Positions 22,740-36,300 of a stretch of 64,000 nt of DNA are shown here, piece after piece. Under the pieces are notes generated by a model. That model was not told where the DNA came from, did no database searches, and was given only the letters and a program-made list of their open reading frames with translations. Within the stretch, counting starts at the first letter, position 1. Every line of letters begins with the position of its first letter. Source of the stretch: Aquatica leii (Eukaryota > Arthropoda > Insecta > Coleoptera > Lampyridae); assembly GCA_035610365.1 (NCBI GenBank), contig CM069432.1, positions 107,775,529 to 107,839,528 of the forward strand, written 5' to 3'. The position numbers and the translations under genes are program-made.

Positions 22740-23400
22740 TAATCTGGATGTCCATAAAGAGACCTGTTTTAACCTTATTATGGCTCTTCGGACGTAAATG
22801 TCTACACTACGGTTTTTTTCCCACAGGATTTTTGAATTTTGCCATTGTTGTCAATTCTGCTTATGTGGTTATTTCAATATTTTTGTTGTTGTCTTAGTCA
22901 CCTTTATACGTCAATCTTACTTTTTCATCACATGTCCTCGCTTCTAATTTTATCGTGCAATGTTTTCCCATGATTGCTTTGTCTAATTCTTGATTTTTAT
23001 GTAATGTAAATATTATTTTACTACCTATATATGTACTATATCTTTTAAGCATTTTGAAATTTGGTATGCATTTAGCTCTTGTTTTCGTACTTCATTTTAT
23101 ATACATTATAGAAATATAGATTTCTTATACTTTTTAGTTCTCATATAGTTGTTTACTTCCTCCACAATATTCTGGTGGTTCTCTAATTGGCATCTTGTCG
23201 ACTCTGGATGTTACTAAGCATTTGAATTTGACTGGGTTAATGATCATGTTAGTTGTTGTGTTATATCATTAATAAAGTAAAGTCGTAGTAGGTGGCTGTT
23301 TGAGTAAACTACGACTACTATACCGTCAGTGTAGTTGACAACACTAAAGCAAGTGCTGCTGTTCTAAGTCAATTTTTAACTATACTGAGCTAGAAAAATA
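22740..23400 (-). pseudogene. LINE reverse transcriptase relic, antisense
   Basis: On the minus strand, from about 23340 downwards, the translation resembles the post-catalytic part of insect LINE reverse transcriptases: an ADD-like TDGIVVVVYSNS, FINDITQQL, then in shifted frames INPVKFKCLVTSRV and VEEVNNY. It has many stops and frameshifts. It may belong to the same family as the relic at 27816-29440, but the two do not overlap enough to say. Confidence 0.45.
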
Positions 23401-25684
23401 TCACATGAGCAGTAGATCCAAGAAATTTTACTTGCAGTTTTTAGTTATTTATTTAAAAGTTGGATTTCTGATGTGAATGTATCAAAAATACTAAAACTAG
23501 TACTAAGCATCACTTTATAACTAGAAATAATAATATAAGATGAAATGTTTGTGGTGTGTTAATTCTTTTTGTCAAGTTAATGTAAATTAGTTTAAATTAT
23601 TTTTAAATTAATGTTTAGTTTGCATTCGTCTTTTAATTATTCACTACTTTTAAAAATAAACAATTCAAATGAATTTAAACGATGAAACTTACATTACTCA
23701 CATAAGTGTAACGCTCTTTCTCTTTATAGCTTCAAAGATCATAAGTTATAAGAACTGAAGCATTCAACTTACCCAATAATTAAGATTGAAAAAACGTAAT
23801 ATATAGTGTAAAAATCGAGAGAGTTTTAACAAACAAAAAACAAAAATTATTATATTATTATGCCTATAAGTGTACTGATTCAGTTTAAATATAACAGGAA
23901 AATTATCTTTAATTTATTTTAACCGAACAAGTTTAACACTATTACTTGACATAAGAAAACGCTGTCAATATTGCGTCCTCGATTAACGTAATGTTAATTA
24001 AACCACAATGTTGCGACCACAGCGGCAGTCAGTCCAGACATCGCTAATAAGCACGCGGTAATAGATTACATTTATAAGAACCCTAAAGTAATGTTTTTTT
24101 CAGAAACTTAAAAAAACCACTTAATACGTACTTTTGAAAAGAAAAAAAGTTTTATAAACCGTTTTGGTAATTTTTCTTTGGTTTAATAGCACGTTGTCAG
24201 AATAGATTCGGTAACAATTATGTTTCATTGTGTAGTTTTTGCTTTTTTCTGTCTGTATACATACACATTGATATTGTAATTAATGTATCTTGTATTAGAT
24301 TTTTGAATCTTTGAATACACACGCCAATCTGTTGTACTCAAGTTAGTTTTTATCAGACTGCAATAAAATCAATGCTAATATTCTTAGTTTCATCTAAACC
24401 CGTTACAATTATTTATTTGTTATGCTATGTCATTTTATTGGTAAAGAAGTTTTGAAACTTACAACATGTTTTAAATCTATGCCAGTATTTTGTTGTATAA
24501 ATCATTTTACAATAACTGTTTAACTTGAGTAAAGCAGTAAAGTTCAAAAGAATAAGCATTTGAAACAACGTTTTTCACACTTATCTTTACAAAATTTTTA
24601 ATTACAAACTTACTTTGTCTGTGCTTAATTGTCACTAGAGATATAATGAAAATATTTTTGATTTCCTAAATCTAATGATTATGTTTGTGTTGAAAATGAT
24701 TTTTTTCTAAAACTTTATCTATGCAGTACAAGTTAACTTTTTTCCTAGATTTTTGATCATTTATGCAACCACTGCTTAGTTGTAACAACCTTTTCAAGTA
24801 CTATAGACAGATAAATTAGGTTACTTCTAGTTTATTTGAAGCATGAGGAAGAAAAGTAACCATTCTAACATCAGGTTTAGAAGCTGGTTCAATTGGTTTT
24901 ACGTAAAGATGAGTCTATCTAAAATTAATTGTCTTTTCAACATTTGACAAACCTAATAAAAAATTCTATAAAATTTAAAAAACCATTTTATCATTAGACC
25001 ATATTGATTAAAGTGCCGCCAACATTGTTCTAGTCGGAGCATCAAACAACATTCTTTTTTATACCATTAACTGCAGTTATCAGATTTGCTCTTTCTGCTA
25101 ACGTACAGCTTGTAGTGTGGACTCGCAATTGATCTGTGTCGCTTTAATATAAAATACCTATATGTATTTTTGTTTCATGGTACAAGCTCGCGCAATACTT
25201 TTAAGATACCTTGTTCTCAAGGCTTACGTTTAAATTAAACCGGCAAACGAAACGGTTTAGTAAACTTCAACTTTAAATAGACAATTATTATTTTGATCGT
25301 ATTAAAATAAATTTGTCTTTCGAGTTTGAATCATTTTAATGTTGTAACTAAAGTTGCCGACGTTTTGCCCACTTTAATAAAGGGCTTGACCAGCGCTTAA
25401 AGAAATCGATGAACTTGAAATAAGCAAAAATTCCTACTACCATAAACAATCAACAACAATTAGTGTTACATAGATACTTGAATTTTTATCTAGATTAGAT
25501 AATAGATAATTACCAAACTTTTTAACGATTTAGATACAAGTTGTAGAATTTATCGAAGCAGATAAATTATAGTTGATATAGATAATATTATAGATGCTTC
25601 TCTCTTAAATATAAACATAATTTTAATTTAATTTAATTCTTAATTTTAATCATTAATAGAGCGTACAGACACCGAAGATTGCAT
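23401..25684. other. AT-rich spacer
   Basis: No coding or RNA feature recognised. Confidence 0.5.
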
Positions 25685-27614
25685 TCCTAATAGCACAAAA
25701 ATGTCTTATGGACTTCCAATGGAAGTCTTTTCATGGACATCTGAACGGTTTTCGACGTTCACAAAACATCCAAAGTAAATACTATGGAGGTCAATAGTAC
25801 GTTACTTTGGCACAGAGTTGGACACCTAAAAAACGTCCATAATAGTTCCAGCTCTATTTTCACTATTCATACATTACAAAATTAGATATAAAAATTTATT
25901 AAAACAGCATTAATACATAATACAACAAAATACAACGATTTATAGAATATATAATACAATGCAATGCCAGAAAAGCAATTAAAAAAAATTAAATTTTTAA
26001 AAATCGGTTACTCATTTCATGAAATAATATTAAAAACAACAATAGAAAAACAAAAATTAATAATTACTTAAAAAATGTTTTAAAAGTAAAATAAGAACAT
26101 ACACAATAATATGAAAAAAACTTATATTCCTTATTTAAAAATGAGAAACAAAATAATAAAATAATTAAATTGTTCCTACAAAATAATCTTGTAGCTCCTA
26201 TTCTGATTCTTCCATTTGCTTACTTCTCTTCCGTTACTTCCGAATTCCTGAGCCACGACTTAATCTCGTCTTCTACTCCTATCTTGGTTGAATTTTTTTA
26301 TAATAGATTTCACCAAACACTTTTCAATTATAATAATAATTTTTTAAAAATATGTCTTATCCAAAATTTGTATTTATAAAAACTAACTACAATTACTGTT
26401 TCCACTGTATAATCTTAATTGTCAGTCACCATCAGGTAATAAATTGCAACTATTTAAATCTAACTTAAATTTTTCTAATTATTTGTTATAATCAGAATAT
26501 AATTTTTGCAATAAATATAAAAAACGCAGCTAATTGCTATTGAATCGTAATAGTAATGCATCTGATCTCGATTATAACTACTTTTCTAGGTTCGATCAAA
26601 ATTTAAGTGAGAATGTGAATATTAGATATAGTATTATTAGTAGGTAATACATCTTGGCTATAAAAATCTTATTATTACCTATAGTGTCAATTTCACAGTG
26701 CTTCTGACACCACAAATTTAATTTCGAAATAATTCTTTTCCTCGTATCATTAATATCCTTTCAGCCACTTATTCAAAAAAAAAACACTGTGAACTAAAAA
26801 TTACATGTTAAATATGAAAAAAATAGTCATAGAGAGTGCAACAAAACTATTCAGTTAAGTTACCTCTAATAATTAACCGAATAAAAAGCAGATCTTGATG
26901 CAACTATGCTTATAATTTACCATTAACGTATAAACATGACAATGATATTTACCTGTCATTGAATATACTGCTGACAATTACGACAGAGCATTACTTGTAA
27001 TGGTTTTGCATGTACTTTCTGTATGTCGATTAGATGGTATTTTTTATTTAACCAGCAAGCATACGATTATGTTGCCAGCACTTTACCAGATAACGGCCAT
27101 TACTATTGTTTTCTAGGTAATCATTTTTTTTTAATATGAAGCACCATGAAGAGTCCATGTTTGTACGCACGCATCAACAAGTTGTTGAATTGCAATTTTT
27201 ATTTTTGTTGTTTTAAACATCACTGTTTAGAAACACTTGCTTCTATAAATCAATTTAGTTTGAACTACTATGATGTTTTTAATCACTAATTTTAAGACTG
27301 ATTTCATAAACTAAAAGTTATTATCACCGATTATTTTGTAATAAACCACATACAGAATCAAAACTGATAAACGTATTAAAAACATAACCTCGCCTCGTAT
27401 ACGTATTATGGTGCAAATCATGCCTTGGTCATGCGTAGTTGTAGAAAAATACCGTTAGCATTTACCAGAAGAACGTCCATTGGACATACATAATATTTTG
27501 TCCAATTTTCGTTTTGCACAAAACGTTTCATGGATATCCGTTAGAGGTCCATGGACGTTCAGACCTTTATTAGACTTAAACTGGACGTTCAACGGACCTT
27601 GTGTGCTATTAGGG
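25685..27614. mobile_element. Non-autonomous DNA transposon with terminal inverted repeats
   Basis: The left end reads TCCTAATAGCACAAAAATGTC (from 25685) and the right end, reverse complemented, reads CCCTAATAGCACACAAGGTC (from 27614). Subterminal sequence at both ends is rich in GGAC/GTCC words (TGGACTTCCAATGG on the left, CCATGGACGTTCAG on the right). The 1.9-kb interior is AT-rich without any transposase frame; the 69-residue frame at 26170-26379 has no signature. A target-site duplication is not obvious. The superfamily is unassigned. Confidence 0.65.
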
Positions 27615-27815
27615 ATAGGCGGTCATACAAAATTTTCCAAGATGGGCAAACAACCCCCAGGTCCAAATGTAAATAATAAATTTTGTCTTTTTAAATTAAA
27701 CATTTTTTATGTAGTCAAAATGTGAGCTCCGTATAAATACAAAAATTTACTTGGGCATAATTTTGTTATTACATTAGAGCTCCGTATACTACACTGTAGA
27801 ACCGCAAAAAAAACA

Positions 27816-29440
27816 AGAGAATGATCATAATAATTAAAGAAACCACAACACAAGACGACAACCTAAAGCAACGGATAGAAAAATTAATCAAAAATGAAAC
27901 GAGAGCTAGAGTTGAAGTAAACAAGTGGCAAGATAAGAAAACAAAAATTCAAGATGTAAGGTAGGATAAAAAAAATATTAATATTGATAATGATCTCACC
28001 TATGACAAACAGAAAACTCAAGCAATACAAAAAAAATATTGCGAACGAAGAACAGAATTAGCAAGAAATAAGACAAATGAAAGTACAACAACAAAAATAG
28101 CTAAGGAAACAAAAATCATTAACAAAAGCCAAGGTATAATAAAAGAGGACGAAGGGAAAACTGGGAACATAAAACCTCGAACATAGAAGGAATTATTAGA
28201 AAAAAAATTAAATATATATATATAATAATAACGATATTCACACGTTCACAAGAGTGGTAGAAAGTAGAAAAGAAAAATTAGTTATAGATTATGTGCCAAT
28301 TAAAAAAAAATGTGAAATAAAAAAAAATAAAACGCAACTCAAAATAAAGAAACTGAAATTGAGGAAGAGAAGAAAGTCCAAGAATATGGTCATGCATGCG
28401 AAGAGAAAAACATGTAATAAGTCTAGAAATAAAATAGAAGACAGTAAAACAATTCAAAAACTATTTTACAAGGATAAAACAATACAATAAAGTACAATAA
28501 AAATAACAACGAAAAAGTGTTGAAAGATGACTACATAATAAAAAGATAGAGACGATACTTTCATAAATTGTTAAACCTAGAGAATGCAACAAAAAGACAT
28601 ACAAAATGACAAGAAGAGGTACAAAAACAAAAAAAAACAGAAAACAAGTATGAGAAAAGTGACATAAGCAATCAACGCAAGGAAAAAAGGAAAAATTGCC
28701 TGAGTCGTTAAAATGAAACCAGAAATGATTGTACACCTAAGAGAGTCGGGCAAAAAAATATTTCAAAATGCTTGGGAAGAAGTACCAGAAAATTAAAAAG
28801 TAGAAATTGTGTACGAAAGGATTCTAGACCGTAGATTACGACGGATAATAGAACCTCAATTAGAAGAAACACAAAGTAGCTTTAGAAAAAGAAGAAGTAT
28901 ACAGAACCACATCTTCGCATAAAACAAATTACAGAAAAAAGTGAAACAAAGAAATGACAGCTCGCCCTCTAAAAATGTGGTCCGGCCACAAAAATATAGG
29001 TATAAGCTATATATGTACTTAAAAATTATAATAATGTGCCTGGGATTGAGTTATATAAAATATTTTACAGATTTTGATAGCTAATATTTTTTACACAAAA
29101 TTAAAGACTTTTTATGAAAAACAAGAATCTTGTACGAGATGCAGTTTGGTACGGCCCGCCGGCCCTGCCGCCCCTGACGAACCATCGCTGACTTAGAGAA
29201 ACCGTTTGATAAAGTATCTAGAAAAAAGTGTGGTGAAATTTAAAAGGGCGAGGTGTAGATTACGGTCTGAGACGAGCAATTCAAAGCACCTACGAAAACA
29301 ACAAAAACTAGGTACAAACTAGCAACATGCAATCAACACAATTCACAGTGGGGACTGTATTGAAAAAAAAGGTGTACTGAGTCCAACGCTATTTACTATC
29401 GTTATAGACGACACACAGAATTATACTTTTCAAATTTTAC
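27816..29440 (+). pseudogene. LINE (insect endonuclease/reverse transcriptase type) relic
   Basis: Scattered blocks of a LINE protein in several frames. 27820-27960 is a charged coiled segment (LKQRIEKLIKNET, VNKWQDKKTKIQ). 28015-28120 reads TQAIQKKYCERRTELARNK. About 28790-28960 carries the reverse transcriptase start VYERILDRRLRRIIEPQL followed by QSSFRKRRSIQNHIF. About 29186-29230 reads IADLEKPFDKVSRKK, the block with the first catalytic Asp. About 29350-29410 resembles the GLRQGCVLSPxLF block. Between 28970 and 29180 lies a non-matching stretch with a GC-rich patch, perhaps an insertion. All frames are broken. Confidence 0.7.
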
Positions 29441-31344
29441 AATAACACAAGTTACAACGTAGTTTAATTTAAGTTATATTACACAATTTAAGACATATTA
29501 ATTTATCGCTACAGTCCTACAATTGTAGTATTTAAAAAAAAATATAACAACGTTTTACAAAGAATAAAAAAGTCAAATAAAACGTACTATATCCTAAGTT
29601 TAAAAAAATTAAATCTGTCACTAATACAGAAATACGGAGCATCCTGTAAGATAAAAACATGTCAATTTTGTATATAAGGTTAAAGTAAAATATATTTCAT
29701 CAATTCAAGAACTAATTTGATCGAAAACTGTTTGTTTCAATTGTTTATTTCAGAGAATTTGAAATTTAACAGTGTATTAGAACAAACCTTTTTTGAAAAA
29801 ATGTAGACCAGTGAAAAGTAGTTAACCACCAATCAATTTACACTGATCAATCATTAAAAAATCTTCGTAATGTCACAACAAGTAATATGACAATTAAAGT
29901 TTGGGACAGACCGTACACATATGTTCTAATGTATCAATTATAAACTAATAAAGTGACTTTCTTACAACAGTTGATATTTACCTAAGAAATCTTTCAAGTA
30001 TTGCTACATTTCTAAATCACTGAAAGCTCAAATAATGCGCAAAAAAACGAGTACCACTAACGTAATAAAATAAACATACAGTCGACAAAGGAATAACTGA
30101 TCATAAGATCATATTTTAATAAGCACATTTCAGATTACAAGTACCCGTATATAAGCTACTACAGAAAGTTCACAATTTCAACTCTAAAATGCAAAAAGTT
30201 ATCTCTGTTGTAATTTACACAAGATCATGAATCATCTTTAACGACTGTTATTTTTTTAATCTATTGTTAATAAAAACAACGCAATTAACTGTACCCTTAA
30301 AGATTGGCCAATATACATGACTATTTCTTTCATATCACCGCCTACATCACATATTTATGTGCAGTAAAAAGATTACGAATTACGAAGCATACTGTCTTTC
30401 GTTTAGTGCATGTCGATAGTAAGAACACATTTCATCTTCTCCTGTTGATTATATTTTTTGCTTCTAACCGATAGCTTTTACGATCAGTCAAAATACCTTT
30501 GTCTGCTTGTTTATAATACCGAATAGTAAAGGGTTTCTTCATCCTACCATAATATAACTGATATTTAGGTCAACATCCTCTTAAGTATTCTATCACCCGT
30601 ACCATAAACATAGATAACGTTTACCCCGAGTTTATGGTATCCGGATTTACTGGAATAACGCATTCCACAAATTTCTAATTTCAACACAAGGTTATTTTTT
30701 TTTTAAATCTCGTTAAGACTTTTCTGAAATTTTATATACAAAATGCATTGCATGTCAATGATTCTTACCTTACCTTACCCTAGTAAGATAATATAAATGA
30801 TTGAATTTATCATTTATTTGTTATGCATGAACTCATCTTGTGAGTTGGGTAAATGCTTTATTTGTGCGTCCGGAAAATGTGGGATATGCGTAGGATCAAA
30901 TAGGAAGTTGATAGAAGCAAGTACATTACCACGCATTCCACAAATAGTTACAGAAAACGAGTACGAAAGTAACGTACATTAGCGATAAAGTGTTTATATC
31001 GTTTCTATATAAAGAACAGGTATATAGTGTTAATATTTACTTAGTTACTTCATAAAATAGTACTTTTGCTGCAAGTCAAACATACCTACTGGTTGTAATA
31101 GAAGATGTAGTGACATAAACACAAACAATGGCAATTTATATAGTTTGTTTCGTAGTTAACAACTTTTATTTTAACGCTACTTTAAGGTTATTAAATCTTA
31201 TGGAATGCTTTAATTAAAATCTTTATTTCTCTGTTGCTAATTGCATCAGTTGATGTTTAGTGCTTTTTCTTGTATACCGTATGTAACACAGGCTCTACTT
31301 AGAAAATATTCATTTCGTAATTTTTAAATTTTGTTACTTTGACG
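29441..31344. other. AT-rich spacer
   Basis: No recognised feature. A 61-residue frame at 30797-30982 has several Cys (CELGKCFICASGKCGIC) but no known domain pattern. Confidence 0.5.
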
Positions 31345-31880
31345 AATAGTGGTCTACTAGGTGCGCCATTTCTACTTTTAATATTAAAATTAAGAATGCA
31401 TCATGAGAAATTATTTGTTATCAAGTTCTTGTTAGTTGTTACTTATTTCTATAGCATAATTTTTTTCCATGTCAATTTTATTTTCCTTTGTTTAAAAACT
31501 ACACGAGTACGTTAAATTTCTTTAAATCATAATATAAAAAATCATAATATTAATGTAATTTATTAAAATAACAACATTTTTGTGATTTCTGTTTATATGA
31601 GAACTTATTTTACTAATGTTGTTGTACTCATATTTTATTTATAATTTATTACACAATATCTTTCTTGTTATAATATTTTGATGAATATTATTTTTGTTTC
31701 TTTCCCATTACGTTAAATTTATTTTATGGTTATTTTTGATAATATCCAATTGTTATGAATCATTTTCATCAAGTTCCTTTTTTATTATGTTTTTTTTTAT
31801 TTTGCTTAATTTTTATTATGATGAATTTTTATTATGTTTTTTCCATTATGTATTTGATAATAAAAAATAATTTGGCAACA
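31345..31880 (-). repeat. AT-rich repeat arm, copy 1
   Basis: Reverse complemented from 31880 this begins GTTGCCAAATTATTTTTTAT, then TATCAAATACATAATGG, and runs about 530 bp to a conserved AAATGGCGCACC near 31360. It aligns along its length with copy 5 (44030-44545). It faces copy 2 head to head across about 170 bp. Confidence 0.75.
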
Positions 31881-32049
31881 GCGTAACAAACAGCTGATGT
31901 ATGCTTGCGCCTGTGGCTTGCGACTTGCGCTATATCCATAAGGTTTGCGCAGTTTGCGCTTTTTCTTTATTTTAGATTTATAACAACACTGAAACTCGAA
32001 AGCAAAAATTAGGTTAGCTCGAAAGCGTGTCTGTCAGCGGTTCCTTGCG

Positions 32050-32165
32050 CTGTGCCAAGTCATTTTTTATTATCAAATACATAATGGAACAAAACATAAT
32101 GAAAATTTATCTTAATAAAAATTATACATAATAAAAAAGAACATAATGTATGTAAGCACTATTTA
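32050..32165 (+). repeat. AT-rich repeat arm, copy 2 (truncated)
   Basis: Begins GTGCCAAGTCATTTTTTATT, then ATCAAATACATAATGG, and matches copies 1 and 3 for about 110 bp before diverging. Confidence 0.7.
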
Positions 32166-32845
32166 ATATATTTTAAATTTACCGCTAAATTAAGAATATA
32201 GTTAAATTAGCAATGCGGAGAGATTTTGGGCGCAAAAGAGGAAGATAGGGAAAGTTTTTTAAGTAAGTAAGTCGAGTTGTACTTTGTTGTTGTGGTTTTT
32301 GTTTAGTTCTTGTACAAGCACTTTTGAAATAAATAGCTGTAAACCTATTTTTAGTATTCTTGGTGAAAATACGCTCTACATAATCTGAAGTGGGTTCGTG
32401 TGAAATATAACCCATTTTATACCATTGTCCCCATTTGAGGACGCCTACTTCAAAAATTTTTATGTTGAAAACCTTTATTTAAATTAGGATTCTGAATAGA
32501 TTACAGTGTTCTGTAATAATGAAGCAACGTAAATTTAAATTCCCACTAATATATGTCCTCAGTGTAGCCAACGTTACAGTATCAAACCTAACCTACTTTT
32601 GAGCTTATGGCACTTGTTTTCTTGATTGTGAATATATTCATTGTATTACATTATTTTTAAGAATAAATCAACATAATTAGTTCTCAGGTAAGTACTCAAT
32701 TCATATTTATTTTTCGTAAAAATTTTTTAATTACAATAAAAAAATTATTCAACCTCAAATCTTGCTGTCCTTGTTTGGGCACAATGGTTAGATATGGGGT
32801 CATTTATGTACATGGAGATGTCATTGTGTTTTTTGCTTTTCAGAT

Positions 32846-32910
32846 ATGGAATATCCAACTATAAACACAAAATCATTTTATGGTAGGCGATTCCTGCATT
32901 TAGAAGAAGC
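32846..32910 (+). pseudogene. piggyBac transposase N-terminus, 5' of the BEL insertion
   Basis: Codes for a short N-terminal piece with SFYGRRFLHLEEA, the conserved opening of PGBD2/3-like piggyBac proteins. It is directly preceded by a pyrimidine-rich stretch ending TTTTCAG (about 32838-32844), a possible splice acceptor, so the transposase probably had an upstream intron. The coding sequence is cut at 32910 where the BEL LTR starts; beyond that point the frame reads LTR sequence. Confidence 0.7.
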
Positions 32911-33129
32911 TGTTTATTACGTATCGTTAATTTTGTGGACTGTATACTTTTTGGTGGTTGAAGTAATTGAAATACGTTTCTTTCACAACTTAACTTTATT
33001 AGTGTTACCGACGACAGTCTTCAACCGACTACCTCTTGAAGGTTTACAATTATTCAGTGGCGCGCTAAGTTGCCGCATGTGCTACTCATTTAAAGCAGAC
33101 CCGGTCTAGGATAATTTATGGCCGTAACA
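32911..33129 (-). repeat. BEL 3' LTR, complete
   Basis: On the minus strand it runs from TGTTACGGCC (33129) to AATAAACA (32911), about 219 bp with TG...CA ends. Its last 90 bp or so are virtually identical to 38838-38928. AATAAA-type signals occur in the shared part. Confidence 0.8.
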
Positions 33130-33306
33130 TGCCGGCCGCCTTGAACAATGTAAATGCATTTTCAATAAATTACAAAAAATCTATACCTATCGGAAACCCA
33201 TAAAACTACAAAGTGGACTATAAAGCCATAATATAAATGCCATTACAATAATCATAGAATATAATAATATTAACATAAAAATGGAACGATTAACATACTT
33301 ATTTAT

Positions 33307-36300
33307 CTAAATACTTGAATTGTCTTCACTCGGAAAAATACATAGTTTTGATACCGGTCGTTTTACTACTCTTTTATTCACTAGCACCGACACAACGCGC
33401 ACAATTTTATCACTTCCTGGATGCAGCTCTGTGATGCGTCCCATGTGCCATTGTAATGGTGGGGTATTCTCTTCCTTGATGAGAACGATGGTCCCGACTT
33501 TTAAGTCTTGTTGCGCACGTTGTTTCCATTTGCTTCGAGTTTGAAGTTCCCCTAGGTATTCTCGATGCCATCGTGTCCAGAAGTGCTGAACGATTTTTTG
33601 TAGCCGTTCATACCTTTTCAATCGGCTCGCCTTTGTATCTATGTAACACCTTTCCGGTAAGGCAGTTAACGGGCGTCCCAACAGGAAATGTGCGGGTGTT
33701 AGTGGAGTTAATTCATCGGGTGTGGAGGAGAGGGGATATAGAGGTCTGGAGTTAAGAACCGCTTCAATTTGAATTAATATGGTTGCGAACTCTTCAAAAT
33801 TTAGATAAGATTCTCCCATGACCCGTTTTAAATGGTACTTCGTTCGTTTTACATTGGCTTCCCAGATACCTCCAAAATGAGGTGCTCTGGCAGGAATAAA
33901 ATGCCACATAATGTTTTCCGTTGACAAATAATTTTGAATAGAATCGTTTCGTAAAGATTGTTCAACCTTTTTTAGTTCGGTCTTTGCGCCAACAAAATTC
34001 GTGCCATTATCACAGAATATATTTGCTGGTTTACCCCTCCTACCAATAAATCTTTTTAGCGTGGCAATAAAACAATCTGTGGTTAGATCTGAAACTGCTT
34101 CAAGGTGTATCGCCTTTGTCGAAAGACATATAAATAGGCACACATACCCTTTTATTAATTTGGCACCCCTTGAAACTCTAGTATTTCTGTCCCTCAATTG
34201 AAATGGTCCTATATAATCGCACCCGGTATTGAAAAATGGGAAATGTTGACTTACTCTATAGGCGGGCAAATTACCCATACGATTGTTTGCTAAGCTAGGT
34301 GGGTTTACTCTAAAACATGTTACGCATTTTTGCACTACAGCGCGGCATGCATTTCGCCCGTTTAACGGCCAAAATTTTTTACGAATTGAAGCGAGCAGCA
34401 TTGTTGGACCGCAATGCAATAATCTAATGTGTTCCTGTTGCAATGCTAAAATGGTTAAGTGATGCTTTCTAGGCAGAATCATAGGATGCCTTTTTTCGTC
34501 TTTACAATTTGCCAATTGTATCCTACCCCCTACTCGAATTAATTCATTTTCATCTATAAATGGATTTAAGTTTAATAATTGACTCTTTTTGTGCAATCGC
34601 CTTTCAATTTGTAATTGCTCATAATCTTTTGGAAAGGCTTCCCTTTGGCATAATTTAACGCGACCCTTTAAGGAGTTTTGTAGTTCATCGCCCGTCAAAA
34701 TTCCCGTTCTCTTTCCTAATTGTTTAACCTTTGATCGTAAGTTAAAGATGAACCGTAAAACATACGCAAATGTTCTTTGAAGTTTTGTCATTGACGAAAA
34801 ACGCTCAAAGTCAACAACATTACTGTAAATTACTAGATTTGTTACGACGCGTTGCTCTGGAACATCTTGCGGGTTTACGCTTTTTTTGGTTAATGGTAAA
34901 TCTATATGGTTTTGTAGCCATATTGGCCCTGACCACCAAAGAGTACAATTTTCCAGCTCATCAACATCTATGCCACGTGAAATTAGATCAGCTGGATTGT
35001 TTTCTGAGCTGACATGGCGCCACTCACTTATGTCGGTCAAACTCTGAATTTCACTAACTCTATTGGCTACAAAGGTTTTCCATTTGTTTGCGGGTCCTTG
35101 TATCCAACAGAGCGTTACCTCCGAGTCCGTCCAGAAATATGCCTTATCAAATTTTAAATTCATAGCGGATCTTACCTTTACGCTTAATTGTGCCGCTAAT
35201 AGTGCTGCGCATAGTTCTAACCTTGGAAGTGTTAATTGCTTAACTGGTGCTACGCGTGATTTTGCTGTCAACAATCTACACTGAATTTGACCTAAACTAT
35301 CTTTACTACGTAAATATACGCAAGCTCCAAAGGCTCTCTCACTGGCATCGCTAAATACGTGTAGCTCGGCATATTTATAATTTGAAGTTAGAGCGCATCG
35401 TGGAATTTTTATTGAATGTAATTTATGCAATTTGCTCTTAAACCTTTCCCACATTGTGTACAAATTTTGAGGGATTGCCTCATCCCAAGAAAGATTTGCC
35501 TGCCATAGTTTTTGTATTATTATTTTAGCTATTATTATTATTGGTCCCAAAAGGCCAAGTGGATCATAGATTTGCGAAACTATTGATAGTATGGTACGTT
35601 TTGTAATGATATTATTGTTAGCATTCTTGTAAATACTATACTGAATTAAATCTTGTTTTGGATTCCAAAATATGCCCAATGTCTTGTTCATATCATTGTC
35701 ACCTATTGGGAGCATGTTTGCATCCACGTTGTCATTAACGCGAAATTGTCTACTTAATTGTGGATTATTTGATTGCCATTTTCGTAACTCAAAACCCACG
35801 GAGGATAGTATTTTTGTTATATGGTTCTGCAACTGTAGCATTTTGCATCCCGAATCGCTTCCAGTTATTAGGTCGTCCATATAGAAATCCTTCTTTATTA
35901 CGCTACTTGCTACGGGAAATTTGTTCTGATTTTCGATTGCTAACTGATGTAAACACCGCACCGCAAGATATGGTGCTGAGGCTGTACCGTAAGTAACGGT
36001 ATTTAATTGATAGCATTTAAGTTCTTCCTCGGGGTCTGAACGCCAAAAATTTTTTTGCAAAGACCTCTGTGATTTATCTACAAGGATAATCCGGTACATT
36101 TTGAAAATATCAGCTGTCATTACATACTTATATTTTCTGAATCGTAGCACTATTGAAAAAATATCATTTTGTATTGTCGGCCCTACATATTGAACATCAT
36201 TTAAGCTTAAACCACTGTGAGTTTTCATGCTAGCATCGAATACTACCCGAAGCTTAGTGGTAAGGCTAGACGCGCAAATAATTGCATGATGTGGTAACCA

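Noticed and set aside
28461-28736. 91-residue Phe-rich minus-strand frame resembling membrane segments
   Set aside because: It is the complement of the Lys-rich coiled region of a LINE relic.
30797-30982. Cys-rich 61-residue frame
   Set aside because: The Cys spacing fits no zinc-binding family I know and the flanks show no exon structure.
33320-35996. Series of 60-80 residue plus-strand frames
   Set aside because: All lie opposite the intact BEL pol gene.
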